Assembly (NCBI GenBank): GCA_965213855.1 | Contig: CBDCAA010000007.1 | Span: forward strand, 744,001-808,000 | Origin: JBBROS01 sp965213855 | Lineage (GTDB): Bacteria; Pseudomonadota; Alphaproteobacteria; Acetobacterales; Acetobacteraceae | DNA: 64,000 nt | Reading direction: 5' to 3' | The notes under the pieces: generated by a model | Seen by the model: only the letters and a program-made list of their open reading frames with translations | Databases searched by the model: none | Told to the model about the DNA's origin: nothing | Shown here: positions 24,879-34,170 of the stretch, one piece after another | Position numbering within the stretch: the stretch's first letter is position 1 | How the letters are laid out: every line of letters begins with the position of its first letter | Position numbers and translations under genes: made by a program

Positions 24879-26558
24879 ATGAGGAGTCCCGGCGGTTCCA
24901 AGGCGTGGCTTCGCGCGCAATCGGCCACGAGCCGGCGCGCCACCGCTGCGATCGTTGCCCTCGGCCTGGCCGGCACCGCCTGTGCGATTGCCCAGGCGCT
25001 GTCGCTCGCGCATCTGGTGGGCCCTGCGCTGGCCGGTCGCGCCCTTCGGCAGCCGATCGTCTGGGCCGGCTTGTTCGGTGCTGCGGCCATCCTCCGTGCT
25101 GGCCTGACGATGCTGACCGAGGCGCAGGCGTTCGCTTCGGGCTCGGCCGCCCGGCGCCGGCTCAGGACGGGGTTCCTCGTCGCGGCGTTTGCGCGGGGAC
25201 CCCACGCTGGGCCGCCGGCCGGGGAGCAGGTCGCCGCCGTGGTGGACCAGGTGGAACACCTCGATACGTTCTTCGGCCGCTGGCTGCCGGCCGCGACGCT
25301 TGCCTGGGCCGGCCCGCTGCTGGTTCTCGTCAGCCTGCTGCCGGCCGATCCGGTCGCGGCCGCGGCCCTGGCTGCGGGCGGCGTGCTCGTGCCGGCCGGC
25401 ATGGCGCTCGCCGGCATCGGCGCCGCTGCCGCGTCGCAGCAGCAGTTCACCGCGATGGCGCGGCTGCAGTCCCGCTTCCTCGACCGGGTGCGCGGCATCG
25501 CCACCATCGTGCTGGCCGGGCAGGCGGAGGCCGAGGCCGCACGCCTGCAAACCGCCGCACAGGAACTCGCGCGCCGAACGATGCGGGTGTTGCGTGTCGC
25601 GTTCCTGTCCTCGGCCTTTCTCGACGGCGCAGCGGTTGCCGTCCTGGTCATGCTCGCCGCTCGTGCCGGGACGGCCTGGCGGGCCGGCGCCCTCCATCCG
25701 ATCACGGCCGTGTTCGGCCTGGTCCTCGTCGCCGAGTTCTTCGCGCCGCTCCGGGCCTTCTCAGCCGCATATCAGGACCGGTTCCAGGCCAACACCGCCG
25801 CCCGCACCCTTGCAGCCGTTCCGGCTGAACCCCTGCCGGGCACGGCCGACGCCCGGGTCGCGATCCGCAACGTGGCAGCCTCCGGCATCACCGTCGCGTT
25901 CGACGACGTGCGCTACACCTGGGACGTGGCGCGCGGCCCGGTGCTCGACCACCTGAGCTTCCGCGTGCCGGCGAACGAGACCGCCGTGCTGGTCGGCCCG
26001 TCCGGCTCGGGCAAATCGACCGTGATCGAATTGTTGCTCGGCTTCATCAAGCCCGAGTCTGGCCGGATCACCGTCAACGGCGCCGATCTCGCGACCCTGA
26101 CACCCGCCGCCCTCTCGCGCTTGACCGCCTGGATCGGGCAGCGGCCGATGCTGTTTGCCGGCAGCCTGCGGGAGAACATCCGCTTCGGCCGGTTCGATGC
26201 GACCGATGCCGCGATCGACGAGGCGGCCTTGGCCGCGGGGCTGCAGGACGTCGCCGCCAGCCTGCCGCAGGGGCTCGACACCCTGATTGGTGAGGGCGGT
26301 TTCGGCCTGTCGGGCGGTCAGGCCCAGCGGGTCGCGATCGCCCGCGCCTATGTGAGGAACGCGCCGCTGCTGTTGATGGACGAGCCGACGGCGCACCTGG
26401 ACCCGGCAACCGAGGCCGACGTGCTCGAAAGCCTGCGTCGCCTCGCGCTCGGGCGTACCGTCATCCTCGCTGCCCACTCCAGCGCCGCGATGGCGCTGGG
26501 CGGACGACGGATCGTGCTCGGTCAAGGCCACGCCGCCGCCGTCGAAGGAGCTGCCTGA
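24879..26558 (+). CDS. cydD: Thiol reductant ABC exporter subunit CydD
   Basis: A 559-residue half-transporter with a six-helix membrane domain (about residues 20-320) and an ATPase domain with Walker A GPSGSGKST, signature LSGGQAQRVAIARAY and Walker B LLLMDEPTAHLD. CydDC exports cysteine and glutathione to the periplasm and is needed to assemble cytochrome bd. The paralogous cydC follows after one base, which supports the assignment. No cydAB is present in the window. Confidence 0.92.
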   Translation: MRSPGGSKAWLRAQSATSRRATAAIVALGLAGTACAIAQALSLAHLVGPALAGRALRQPIVWAGLFGAAAILRAGLTMLTEAQAFASGSAARRRLRTGFLVAAFARGPHAGPPAGEQVAAVVDQVEHLDTFFGRWLPAATLAWAGPLLVLVSLLPADPVAAAALAAGGVLVPAGMALAGIGAAAASQQQFTAMARLQSRFLDRVRGIATIVLAGQAEAEAARLQTAAQELARRTMRVLRVAFLSSAFLDGAAVAVLVMLAARAGTAWRAGALHPITAVFGLVLVAEFFAPLRAFSAAYQDRFQANTAARTLAAVPAEPLPGTADARVAIRNVAASGITVAFDDVRYTWDVARGPVLDHLSFRVPANETAVLVGPSGSGKSTVIELLLGFIKPESGRITVNGADLATLTPAALSRLTAWIGQRPMLFAGSLRENIRFGRFDATDAAIDEAALAAGLQDVAASLPQGLDTLIGEGGFGLSGGQAQRVAIARAYVRNAPLLLMDEPTAHLDPATEADVLESLRRLALGRTVILAAHSSAAMALGGRRIVLGQGHAAAVEGAA

Positions 26559-26559
26559 C

Positions 26560-28183
26560 ATGCCCGCGCTGTTGCGGGTGATGCAGCTCTGGCAGCCGCA
26601 GGCGCCGGTGTTGTTCGGTGGGCTCGGGATGGTGCTGCTGTCGGCGGGGGCGCTTGCAGCGGTGTCGCTTGGCGCCGGCGCCGCCCCGCTCGCCGCGGCC
26701 GGCATCCTGATGGTCGGCTTGCGGGCTGCCGGCGCAGGCCGGGTCGTGCTGCGCTACCTCGAGCGGCTCGTGACGCATGCCGCGACCTTTCGTGCGCTGA
26801 CGGCGTTGCGGATCTGGATGTTCCATGGCCTGGCGCGGCGCTCGGGCGGCGGCCTTGGCTTCCTCGCCCGCGGCGACGCGCTCGCCCGGCTGGTCGGCGA
26901 CGTGGATGCGCTCGACGGGTTGTACCTCCGGATCGTCGTGCCCCTGTTCGCGACGGTGGTGCTCGTGCTGGCGCTGGCCGCCGTGCTTGGGGCCGTGGCG
27001 CCGGCACTGGCCGTCGCCGTTGCCGTGCTGCTCGCCGCGGCCGCGATCGGCTTTCCGGGGATCGCCGCCCGCGCCACGCTGGCCGAAGGGTCGCGCCTGG
27101 CCGAGGCGCAAGCCGGCTTGCTTGTTGCGGCGCTCGACACGCTCGGCGGCATGCGCGAGGTCCGCGCGTTCAACAACGAAGGCCAGATGCTCGCCCTGGT
27201 CCAGGCGCGGGAGGCGGCATTGTTCGCCGCCCAGCGCCGTGTATCGCGCGTTGCAGCACTGACCCAGGTGGCGGCCCTGCTCTGCGCGCAGGCGGCGGTG
27301 CTGCTGGTCGTGATGGCAGACCTGCCCGCACCCGTCCTGCTGCCCGCGCTGCTGCTGACCTTGGCGGCGTTCGAGGCGGCATCGGCGATGCCCCGGGCCG
27401 GCGCCCTGGCCGGCCGCGCCGCCGGGGCCGCGGCCCGCGTCGTCGCAGCGGCCGAGGCCCCCGGCCTTCAGCCCGCCGACCCGGCGCGCCCGGCCCCACT
27501 GCCCCGTGGCGCCGGCCTCCGCTTCGACGCGGTCCGCTACGCATGGCCCGGCCGCGCCCCGGTCTTCGATGGCCTCACCATCGATATCCCCGCCGGCTCG
27601 CGCGTCGCCATCCTCGGCCCGTCCGGCTCCGGCAAGTCCACCCTCGCCGCCCTTGCCCTGAAGGTCGTCGCACCGGACTCGGGGCGAGTGCTGCTCGGCG
27701 GCGTCGACCTCGCAACCCTCCCGGCCGAGGCCATACGATCGCGCTTCGCCTGGCTCAGCCAGTCGACCCATGTGTTCGCGGACACCCTGCGCGCGAACCT
27801 TCTGCTCGGCCGCGCCGCGGGCACGGCGGCCGACGACGCCGCGCTGTGGCATGCGCTGACCCAGGCGGGCCTGGATGACGTCGTGCGTGCGCTGCCCGAC
27901 GGGCTCGACTCCTGGATCGGCGAGGGGGGGGGCAGGCCTCTCCGGCGGGCAGCTCCGCCGTGTGGCGCTCGCCCGCGCCCTGCTGTCCGAGGCACCGATC
28001 CTGATCCTCGACGAGCCCGCCACCGGCCTCGACGACGCGGCCGAGCGGGCCTTCCTCGTCCGCCTCAACGAGGTCGCGGCCGGCCGCACCGTCATACTCA
28101 TCGTCCACCGTCTGCTCGGCGTCGAGCGGCTGGACCGCATCTGGCGGCTGAGTGGCGGGCGAGCCGTGGCCGCCGCCGCCTGA
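26560..28183 (+). pseudogene. cydC: Thiol reductant ABC exporter subunit CydC, frameshifted
   Basis: The CydC partner of CydD: membrane domain, then Walker A GPSGSGKST. The frame breaks at a run of nine G at 27924-27932, just before the ABC signature. The first frame reads SWIGEGGGRPLRR, while the +1 frame continues as AGLSGGQLRRVALARALL, then LILDEPATGLDD, and stops at 28183. Eight G would restore an intact protein of about 540 residues. Position and homopolymer context make a sequencing error as likely as real inactivation. The ATG at 26560 has AAGGAG about 9 bases upstream. The unshifted frame runs on into the next gene by chance. Confidence 0.88.
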
Positions 28184-28299
28184 CCGTCAAAGCGATTGAC
28201 GGAGCTGCCCGGACCAGGGACTGTCCGCGAACCTTTGTTCCGGCTGCCGTGGAGTCTCCCGTGCCCCCCTGCTCCATACTCCCCCGTTCCGTTCCACCC

Positions 28300-28710
28300 G
28301 TGCCGCGCAAGCGCCTGCTCGCCCGTGCCGCCGCTGGCTCCATGCTGGTGGGCGCGGCCCTGGCCGGCTGCGCGCCGAAGGCAGCCGTGGATGCGCCGCC
28401 CCGCTCCGTCGTGTTCTTCACCAACTTCTCCGCCGACCTCGATGCGGACGCCCGCCAGGTCATCGACCAGGTCTCGGCTGATGCGGTCGCCAGCCCGCGC
28501 CGCACCGTCGTCGTCGAGGGGTTCGCGGACCAGCGGGTGAGCAGCCCGGCGGCGACTCGGACCCTGTCGCAGCTGCGCGCTCAGGTCGTTGCGGACGCGA
28601 TCGCCGCCCACGGCGTGGACCGCTCGCGCATCGTGCTGCATCCGCGTGGCGGCACCAACTCCGACCCGGGAATCGAGAGCCGGCGCGTGGACGTCAGCTT
28701 CGGCAGCTGA
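28300..28710 (+). CDS. OmpA-family lipoprotein
   Basis: A 136-residue envelope protein. From the GTG at 28300 it has a basic start (MPRKRLLARAA) and a lipoprotein signal ending LVGAALAGC, so Cys24 would be lipidated. The rest is a compact OmpA/MotB domain (VVFFTNFSADLDADARQVID, VVVEGFADQRVS, and a late RRVDVSFG), which binds peptidoglycan non-covalently. GTG at 28261 and ATG at 28342 are alternative starts, but only 28300 gives a good signal peptide. It shares a frame with the broken end of cydC; this is coincidence and not a fusion. Confidence 0.82.
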   Translation: MPRKRLLARAAAGSMLVGAALAGCAPKAAVDAPPRSVVFFTNFSADLDADARQVIDQVSADAVASPRRTVVVEGFADQRVSSPAATRTLSQLRAQVVADAIAAHGVDRSRIVLHPRGGTNSDPGIESRRVDVSFGS

Positions 28711-28735
28711 TCCGGCGTCGGCCCGAGCCGCCGGC

Positions 28736-30592
28736 GTGAGCGACGCAGCCCGCCACGGCGACAATTTCGTCACCAGGGACCGCACGCCCCATGCCGTGCT
28801 GCGCCGTGTCTTTGGCTATCCGGAGTTCCGCGGCCTGCAACAGGACGCCATCGAGCGGGTGATGGCCGGCGGCGACGCCCTGGTGCTGATGCCCACCGGC
28901 GGCGGCAAGAGCCTGTGCTACCAAGTGCCGGCCCTGTGCCTGCCAGGCACCGCCATCGTCGTCTCGCCGCTGATTGCGCTGATGGACGACCAGGTCGCGG
29001 CCCTTCGGCAACTCGGCGTCGCGGCCGGCGCGCTGCACTCCGAGGTCGAGCCGGACATCCTTCGCGAGACCTCCGCGTTGCTCGACAGCGGCCGGCTCGA
29101 CCTGCTGTATGTGTCGCCCGAGCGGCTGCTGATGCCCGGCACGCTCGAGCGGCTGACCCGGCGCCGGATCGCGCTCATTGCCATCGACGAGGCGCATTGC
29201 GTCTCCGCCTGGGGGCACGAGTTCCGCCCGGAATACCGCGGCCTGGCCCAACTCGCCCATCGCTTCCCGGGCGTGCCGCGCGTCGCCCTGACCGCCACGG
29301 CCGACCCGCGCACCCGGACCGACATCCTCGCCGCGCTCGACATGCCCGGTGCCGCCGTGTTCACCGCGAGCTTCCATCGCCCGAACCTCAACATCTCCGC
29401 CCAGCCCAAGGAGGGCGAGACCGCGGAACTGCTCGCGCTCGTCGCGCGCCATCCGGGGCAGGCCGGCATCGTCTATTGCGGCAGCCGCAACAAGACCGAG
29501 CGCATCGCCGAGCGCCTGCGCGGCAAGGGCATCACCGCGACCCCGTTTCATGCCGGCCTGGCAGCGATGGAGAAGCGCGTCGCGCTGACACGGTTCCGCA
29601 GCGGCGAACCCGTGGTCATGGTCGCGACCATCGCGTTCGGGATGGGGATCGACCGGCCGGACGTCCGGTTCGTGGCCCATCTCGACATGCCGGACAGCCC
29701 GGAAGCCTACTATCAGCAGATCGGCCGCGCCGGCCGCGACGGCGAGCCCTCGGACACGCTGCTGTTGTACGGCGGCGAGGACATCGCCCGCGCCCGGCAC
29801 TGGCTCAGCCAAAGCGCCGCGCCCGAGGCGCAGCAACGCGTGATGCGCGAACGGCTCGAGGCGATGATCGCCTTGACCGAGACGACGGCCTGCCGCACCC
29901 GCACGCTGCTGTCCTGCTTCGGCGAGGACCTCGGGCGCGATTGCGGCCACTGCGACAACTGCCGCAACCCGGTCGCGACCTTCGATGGCACGGTCGCCGC
30001 GCAGAAGGTGCTCTCGGCCATCTACCGCACCGGCCAAATGTTCGGCGCCATGCACATCGTCAGCGTGCTCCGCGCCCAGGCCACGCCGATGGTGACCAAG
30101 CACGGCCATGACCGCCTGCCCACCTGGGGCGTCGGCAAGGACCGCTCGGACGGGTTCTGGCGCGGCGTCATCCGTCAGTTGATCAGCCGCGGCGCGCTGC
30201 GGACCGAAAGCGGCGAGTATGCCAGCCTAAAGCTCGTGACCGAGGAAGCCCGGCCCATCCTGCGCAGCGAGACGGTCGTGCTGCTGCGCGCCGAGCCGGA
30301 CCGCCCGGCGCGGTCCCGCCGCCCGTCCCCGTCCTCGTCCCCGTCGGCCGCCTCCGCGGGATCGGCCGCGGCAGACGAACCGACCTTCGAGGCGCTCCGC
30401 CAGTGGCGTGCGGCCGAAGCCAAGCTGCAAAGCGTGCCACCCTACGTCATCTTCCACGACAGCGTGCTGCGCGAACTCGCCGCCGCCCGCCCGTCCAGCC
30501 TAGCCCAACTCGGCAACATGCGCGGCGTCGGCGCCTCCAAGCTGGAACGCTACGGCTCGGCCGTCCTGGCCATCGTCCGGCCGGGCGCCTAG
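28736..30592 (+). CDS. recQ: ATP-dependent DNA helicase RecQ
   Basis: A 618-residue 3'-5' helicase of recombination and fork repair. Motifs in order: Walker A PTGGGKSLCYQVPA, DEAH box IDEAHCVSAWGHEFRPEY, TATADPRT, and the C-terminal helicase lobe with ATIAFGMGIDRPDVR and QQIGRAGRDG. The zinc-binding RQC region is next, with CGHCDNC, then a low-complexity linker rich in Ser/Pro and Arg at about residues 520-545, and an HRDC domain at the end. I use the GTG at 28736; an upstream in-frame ATG at 28589 would overlap the lipoprotein gene and add non-conserved residues. Confidence 0.94.
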   Translation: MSDAARHGDNFVTRDRTPHAVLRRVFGYPEFRGLQQDAIERVMAGGDALVLMPTGGGKSLCYQVPALCLPGTAIVVSPLIALMDDQVAALRQLGVAAGALHSEVEPDILRETSALLDSGRLDLLYVSPERLLMPGTLERLTRRRIALIAIDEAHCVSAWGHEFRPEYRGLAQLAHRFPGVPRVALTATADPRTRTDILAALDMPGAAVFTASFHRPNLNISAQPKEGETAELLALVARHPGQAGIVYCGSRNKTERIAERLRGKGITATPFHAGLAAMEKRVALTRFRSGEPVVMVATIAFGMGIDRPDVRFVAHLDMPDSPEAYYQQIGRAGRDGEPSDTLLLYGGEDIARARHWLSQSAAPEAQQRVMRERLEAMIALTETTACRTRTLLSCFGEDLGRDCGHCDNCRNPVATFDGTVAAQKVLSAIYRTGQMFGAMHIVSVLRAQATPMVTKHGHDRLPTWGVGKDRSDGFWRGVIRQLISRGALRTESGEYASLKLVTEEARPILRSETVVLLRAEPDRPARSRRPSPSSSPSAASAGSAAADEPTFEALRQWRAAEAKLQSVPPYVIFHDSVLRELAAARPSSLAQLGNMRGVGASKLERYGSAVLAIVRPGA

Positions 30593-30640
30593 GGCGCCGC
30601 CCCACGGATCTCCGCAATCAGCGCTGCGTAAACAACGGGA

Positions 30641-31189
30641 TCAGCTCACGACCAGGTCCTTCACCTTATCGAACACGTCCTGCGTGATGATGCCTTTCGT
30701 GACCAGATCTTGCGGCGTCTTGTAGGGTCGGCCGGCGACGATCTTGTCGGACCGGGCCTTGCCGATGCCGGGCAGCGTCTTCGCCAGGTCGTCGGCCGTG
30801 GCCGTGTTGACGTTCGCCAGGGCCATCTGCGCCTTGGCGCCGTCGAACACGGCCTGGCTGAGCACCTTCTTCGTCACGAGGTCGGCCAAGTCCGTGTAGG
30901 GCCGGTTCTTGATGATCGCCTTGGCGCGTGCCGCGCCCACGCCCGGCAGCGTGTCCAGCTGAGCCTCCGACCCGGCGTTGATGTCCACCTTGGCCGAAGC
31001 TGCGCTCGCCGCAGGCGCGTCGTTCAGCCCCACCGGCTTGCGCTCGCCCACGGCCGGGGTCGGCGTCGTTGAGGGGGCGATCACCGGGGCCGGTGCCGCC
31101 GCCGTGCCGCTAGGGCGGGCGGTCGATTGGGCGAGGGCCGGGGTGGCAATCAGCAGCAGCAGCGCGGCGAGGCGGACCAGGAAGGGCAT
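30641..31189 (-). CDS. Secreted helix-hairpin-helix (ComEA-like) protein
   Basis: A 182-residue protein with an N-terminal signal peptide (MPFLVRLAALLLLIATPALA) and a Pro/Ala/Thr-rich linker. Two helix-hairpin-helix repeats follow: VDINAGSEAQLDTLPGVGAA with RAKAIIKNRPYTDLADLV, and VNTATADDLAKTLPGIGKAR with a matching tail. Such domains bind DNA; ComEA proteins do so during DNA uptake, but many secreted proteins of this kind have no assigned role. The ATG at 31189 has AAGGA about 9 bases upstream. It ends the minus-strand pair with hemF, 26 bases downstream of it. Confidence 0.87.
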   Translation of the reverse strand: MPFLVRLAALLLLIATPALAQSTARPSGTAAAPAPVIAPSTTPTPAVGERKPVGLNDAPAASAASAKVDINAGSEAQLDTLPGVGAARAKAIIKNRPYTDLADLVTKKVLSQAVFDGAKAQMALANVNTATADDLAKTLPGIGKARSDKIVAGRPYKTPQDLVTKGIITQDVFDKVKDLVVS

Positions 31190-31215
31190 GACAGCGTGTC
31201 CTTGTGCGTTCGTGA

Positions 31216-32139
31216 TCAAGGCCAACCCACGGCGGGCGGCAGGCTCATGAGGATGGCGTCGACGTTTCCACCGGTTTTAAGGCCGAATAATGTTCCGCGA
31301 TCGTGCAGCAGGTTGAATTCCACGTAGCGCCCCCGGCGGACGAGTTGGTGGGCCCGGTCCGCCTCCGTCCAAGGCGTCCGCATGCGGGCCCGCACGATGG
31401 CCGGGTAGGCGGTCAGGAAGGCCCGGCCAACATCTTGGGTAAAGGCGAAGTCCTCCCCGGCGTCACCGCTGAACACGTGGTCGTAGAAGATGCCCCCGGC
31501 GCCGCGCGGCTCGTTGCGGTGCGGCAGGAAGAAGTACTCGTCGCACCATTTCTTGTAGGCCGGGTAGTCGCCGGGCCCGCGCCCGCCATGGGCATGCCGG
31601 TCGCAGGCGTCGCGGTAGGCGGCATGGAAGGTCGCGGCGTCCGCCTGCGCCGCCGCTGTCTCGAGCCGCATGGGCGTCAGGTCGCCGCCGCCGCCGAACC
31701 AGCCGCGCGTGGTGACGAGCATCCGCGTGTTCATGTGCGCCGCCGGCACCAGCGGGCTCTGCGGGTGGGAGACGATGCTGATGCCGCTGGCCCAGAAGTG
31801 TGGGTCCTCCGCGGCGCCCGGGATCGACTTGCGGAACTCGGGGCTGAACTCGCCCCACACGGTCGAGACGTTCACGCCCACCTTCTCGAACACCCGGCCG
31901 CGCATCACGCTCATCACGCCGCCGCCGTGCAGCGAAGCGTCCTCCTCCGGACGGGACCACGGCTTGCGCTCGAACCGGCCGGCTGGCTGGTCCGAGAGCG
32001 GCCCGTCCTGCTCGGCCTCGATCGCCTCGAACGCGGTGCAGATCTGGTCGCGCAGGCTCTCGAACCAGGCCTGCGCAGCCGGCTTCAGCCCCTCGTGCGG
32101 CGGCGGCTCGGTCGATCGTATCGGGAGGGCTTGCGGCAT
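31216..32139 (-). CDS. hemF: Oxygen-dependent coproporphyrinogen III oxidase HemF
   Basis: A 307-residue enzyme that oxidatively decarboxylates coproporphyrinogen III in haem synthesis. Family hallmarks are seen throughout: GGGVMSVMRGRVFEKVGVN, GISIVSHPQSPLVPAAHMN, WFGGGGDLTPM, YKKWCDEYFFLPHR, GGIFYDHV and RGRYVEFNLLHDRGT. The start at 32139 gives MPQALPIRSTEPP and normal length; the frame remains open far upstream only as shadow across petA and petB. It is divergent from petABC, with a 147-base shared intergenic region. Confidence 0.95.
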   Translation of the reverse strand: MPQALPIRSTEPPPHEGLKPAAQAWFESLRDQICTAFEAIEAEQDGPLSDQPAGRFERKPWSRPEEDASLHGGGVMSVMRGRVFEKVGVNVSTVWGEFSPEFRKSIPGAAEDPHFWASGISIVSHPQSPLVPAAHMNTRMLVTTRGWFGGGGDLTPMRLETAAAQADAATFHAAYRDACDRHAHGGRGPGDYPAYKKWCDEYFFLPHRNEPRGAGGIFYDHVFSGDAGEDFAFTQDVGRAFLTAYPAIVRARMRTPWTEADRAHQLVRRGRYVEFNLLHDRGTLFGLKTGGNVDAILMSLPPAVGWP

Positions 32140-32188
32140 CCTGAGGTCATCCAATGTCCAGCACCAGAATAGAGCCTGTGGCGCGCGA

Positions 32189-32217
32189 TTGCAGGGGTCG
32201 AACGACCGCTTTATGGT
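32189..32217 (+). promoter_or_regulatory. Candidate promoter of petABC
   Basis: TTGCAG (32189-32194) and TATGGT (32212-32217) are separated by exactly 17 bases in the hemF-petA intergenic region. Transcription would begin near 32224 and leave a leader of about 60 bases before the petA ATG, which has GAGGA upstream. The match to a housekeeping promoter is moderate and is by eye only. Confidence 0.4.
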
Positions 32218-32286
32218 GCGCTGCGATCGTTTGAACGTGGTAGCCGTCCAGCCGCCAGTCGGGTGGGCAAGGGATAGAGGAACAGA

Positions 32287-32862
32287 ATGGCCGACACCGC
32301 AAGCGCCACCGTCCGGGACGCCATCTCCACCGTCGGGGCTGCCGACCCGACCAAGCGCGACTTCCTGAAGCTGCTGACCGGCAGCTCGGTGGTGATCGGC
32401 GTCGGCGCGCTGGCCTGGCCGTTCATCGACAGCATGAACCCGGCCGGCGACGTGCTCGCGCTGTCCAGCGTCGACGTGGACTTGGCGCCCGTCGCCGAGG
32501 GGTCCGGCATCGTTGTCGTCTGGCGCGGCAAGCCGATCTTCGTCCGTGCTCGCACGGCCGAAGAACTCAAGGCGGTCGCCGCCACGCCGATGAGCCAGTT
32601 GATCGACCCGGCGCCAGAGACCGACCGGGTCAAGGCCGGCCATGAGAAATACCTCGTCGCGATCGGCATCTGCACCCACCTCGGCTGCGTCCCGCTGGGC
32701 AACAAGCCGACCGATCCGCGCGGCGATTACGGCGGATACTTCTGCCCCTGCCATGGCAGCCAGTATGACGTGTCTGGACGCGTCCGGCATGGGCCGGCGC
32801 CCGCGAACCTGCCTATCCCCCCGTACGCGTTCACGACCGATACCAAAGTCAAGATCGGCTGA
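32287..32862 (+). CDS. petA: Ubiquinol-cytochrome c reductase iron-sulfur subunit (Rieske)
   Basis: A 191-residue subunit of cytochrome bc1 that carries electrons from ubiquinol to cytochrome c1. The N-terminus (ADPTKRDFLKLLTGSSVVIG) is a membrane anchor of the Tat type, although the twin arginine is replaced by Lys-Arg. The 2Fe-2S cluster ligands are Cys129 and His131 in CTHLGC, and Cys153 and His156 in CPCHGS, with Cys134-Cys155 forming the disulfide. It is the first gene of the petABC operon, 12 bases before petB. Confidence 0.97.
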   Translation: MADTASATVRDAISTVGAADPTKRDFLKLLTGSSVVIGVGALAWPFIDSMNPAGDVLALSSVDVDLAPVAEGSGIVVVWRGKPIFVRARTAEELKAVAATPMSQLIDPAPETDRVKAGHEKYLVAIGICTHLGCVPLGNKPTDPRGDYGGYFCPCHGSQYDVSGRVRHGPAPANLPIPPYAFTTDTKVKIG

Positions 32863-32874
32863 GGAGAGAACATC

Positions 32875-34170
32875 ATGGCCGGCCTGCATCAAAGCGAATT
32901 CAAGAACCCGGTGATCAACTGGGTCGACACCCGCATGCCTCTGTTCACGATGATGCAGAAGGAATACGGGGCGTTCCCCACGCCGAAGAACTTCAACTAC
33001 TTCTGGAACTTCGGCGCTCTCGCCATGATCAACTTGGTGATCATGATCGCGACGGGCGTGTTCCTGGCGATGAACTACGACCCGAGCAAGGCCCATGCGT
33101 TCGAGAGCGTGCAGCGCATCATGCGCGACGTGAACTACGGCTGGCTGCTGCGGCTGATCCACGCGACCGGCGCGTCGATGTTCTTCATCGTCGTCTATAT
33201 CCACATCTTCCGGGCGCTCTATTACGGGTCCTACAAGAAGCCGCGCGAGCTGCTGTTCATGCTCGGCGTCGTCATCCTGTTGCTGATGATGGCGACGGCG
33301 TTCATGGGCTACGTGCTGCCGTGGGGCCAGATGAGCTTCTGGGGCGCCACCGTCATCACCAACCTGTTCTCCGCGATCCCCTTCGTCGGCGACAGCATCG
33401 TCACGTTGCTGCTCGGCGGCTTCAGCGTCGACAACCCGACGCTCAACCGCTTCTTCGCCCTGCACTACCTGATGCCGTTCATGATCACCGGCGTCGTGTT
33501 CCTGCACATCGTCGCGCTGCACATCACCGGCTCGAACAATCCGTTGGGCATCGACGTGAAGACGCCGCAGGACACGATCCCCTTCCACCCGTACTATACG
33601 ACGAAGGACAGCATCGGCATCTGCGTCTACCTGCTGGTGTTCGCGCTGCTCGTGTTCTTCGCACCGACCCTGCTGGGCGACCCGACGAACAACATCCCGG
33701 CCAACCCGCTATCGACGCCGGCGCATATCGAGCCGGAGTGGTACTTCCTGCCGTTCTACGCAATCCTGCGCTCGGTGCCGAACAAGCTGGGCGGCGTCAT
33801 CCTAATGGGATCGGCGATCGTCGTGCTGTTCTTCATCCCGTGGCTGGACACGTCGCCCGTCCGCAGTTCGCGCTTCCGGCCGATCTATCGGCAACTGATG
33901 TTCATCCTCGTCGGCGTCGTGTTCCTGCTCGGCGTCGTCGGCGGCAAGCCGCCCGAGGGCATCTGGGTCGTGCTCGGCCGCGTCGCGACGGCCTATTACT
34001 TCCTGCACTTTCTCGTGCTGATGCCGGTGATCGGCTGGATCGAGCGTCCGCTGCCGCTGCCGGAGAGCATCTCGAACCCGGTGACGAAGGGCTTGCGCGG
34101 TCCGCCCGGCTTCGGCGGCGGCGGTCCGTTGCCGGCCGGGGCGACGGCCAAGCCGATGGACAAGCCGTGA
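32875..34170 (+). CDS. petB: Cytochrome b subunit of the bc1 complex
   Basis: A 431-residue multi-span membrane protein holding the two b haems and both quinone sites. Visible hallmarks are WNFGALAMINL, the haem histidine helices (LLRLIHATGASMFF; FFALHYLMPFMITGVVFLHI) and the PEWY loop of the Qo site in HIEPEWYFLPFYAIL. The length fits the full-length proteobacterial form. Its stop overlaps the petC ATG by one base. Confidence 0.97.
   Translation: MAGLHQSEFKNPVINWVDTRMPLFTMMQKEYGAFPTPKNFNYFWNFGALAMINLVIMIATGVFLAMNYDPSKAHAFESVQRIMRDVNYGWLLRLIHATGASMFFIVVYIHIFRALYYGSYKKPRELLFMLGVVILLLMMATAFMGYVLPWGQMSFWGATVITNLFSAIPFVGDSIVTLLLGGFSVDNPTLNRFFALHYLMPFMITGVVFLHIVALHITGSNNPLGIDVKTPQDTIPFHPYYTTKDSIGICVYLLVFALLVFFAPTLLGDPTNNIPANPLSTPAHIEPEWYFLPFYAILRSVPNKLGGVILMGSAIVVLFFIPWLDTSPVRSSRFRPIYRQLMFILVGVVFLLGVVGGKPPEGIWVVLGRVATAYYFLHFLVLMPVIGWIERPLPLPESISNPVTKGLRGPPGFGGGGPLPAGATAKPMDKP

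Noticed and set aside
26560..28710. Single 716-residue CydC-OmpA fusion protein
   Set aside because: The frame is continuous only because cydC shifts at the G-run. The stretch between about 27940 and 28299 is Arg/Pro-rich nonsense, and the proper CydC end is in another frame.
31216..33588. A 790-residue protein extending hemF upstream
   Set aside because: The added part is antisense to petA and petB; HemF is complete from 32139.
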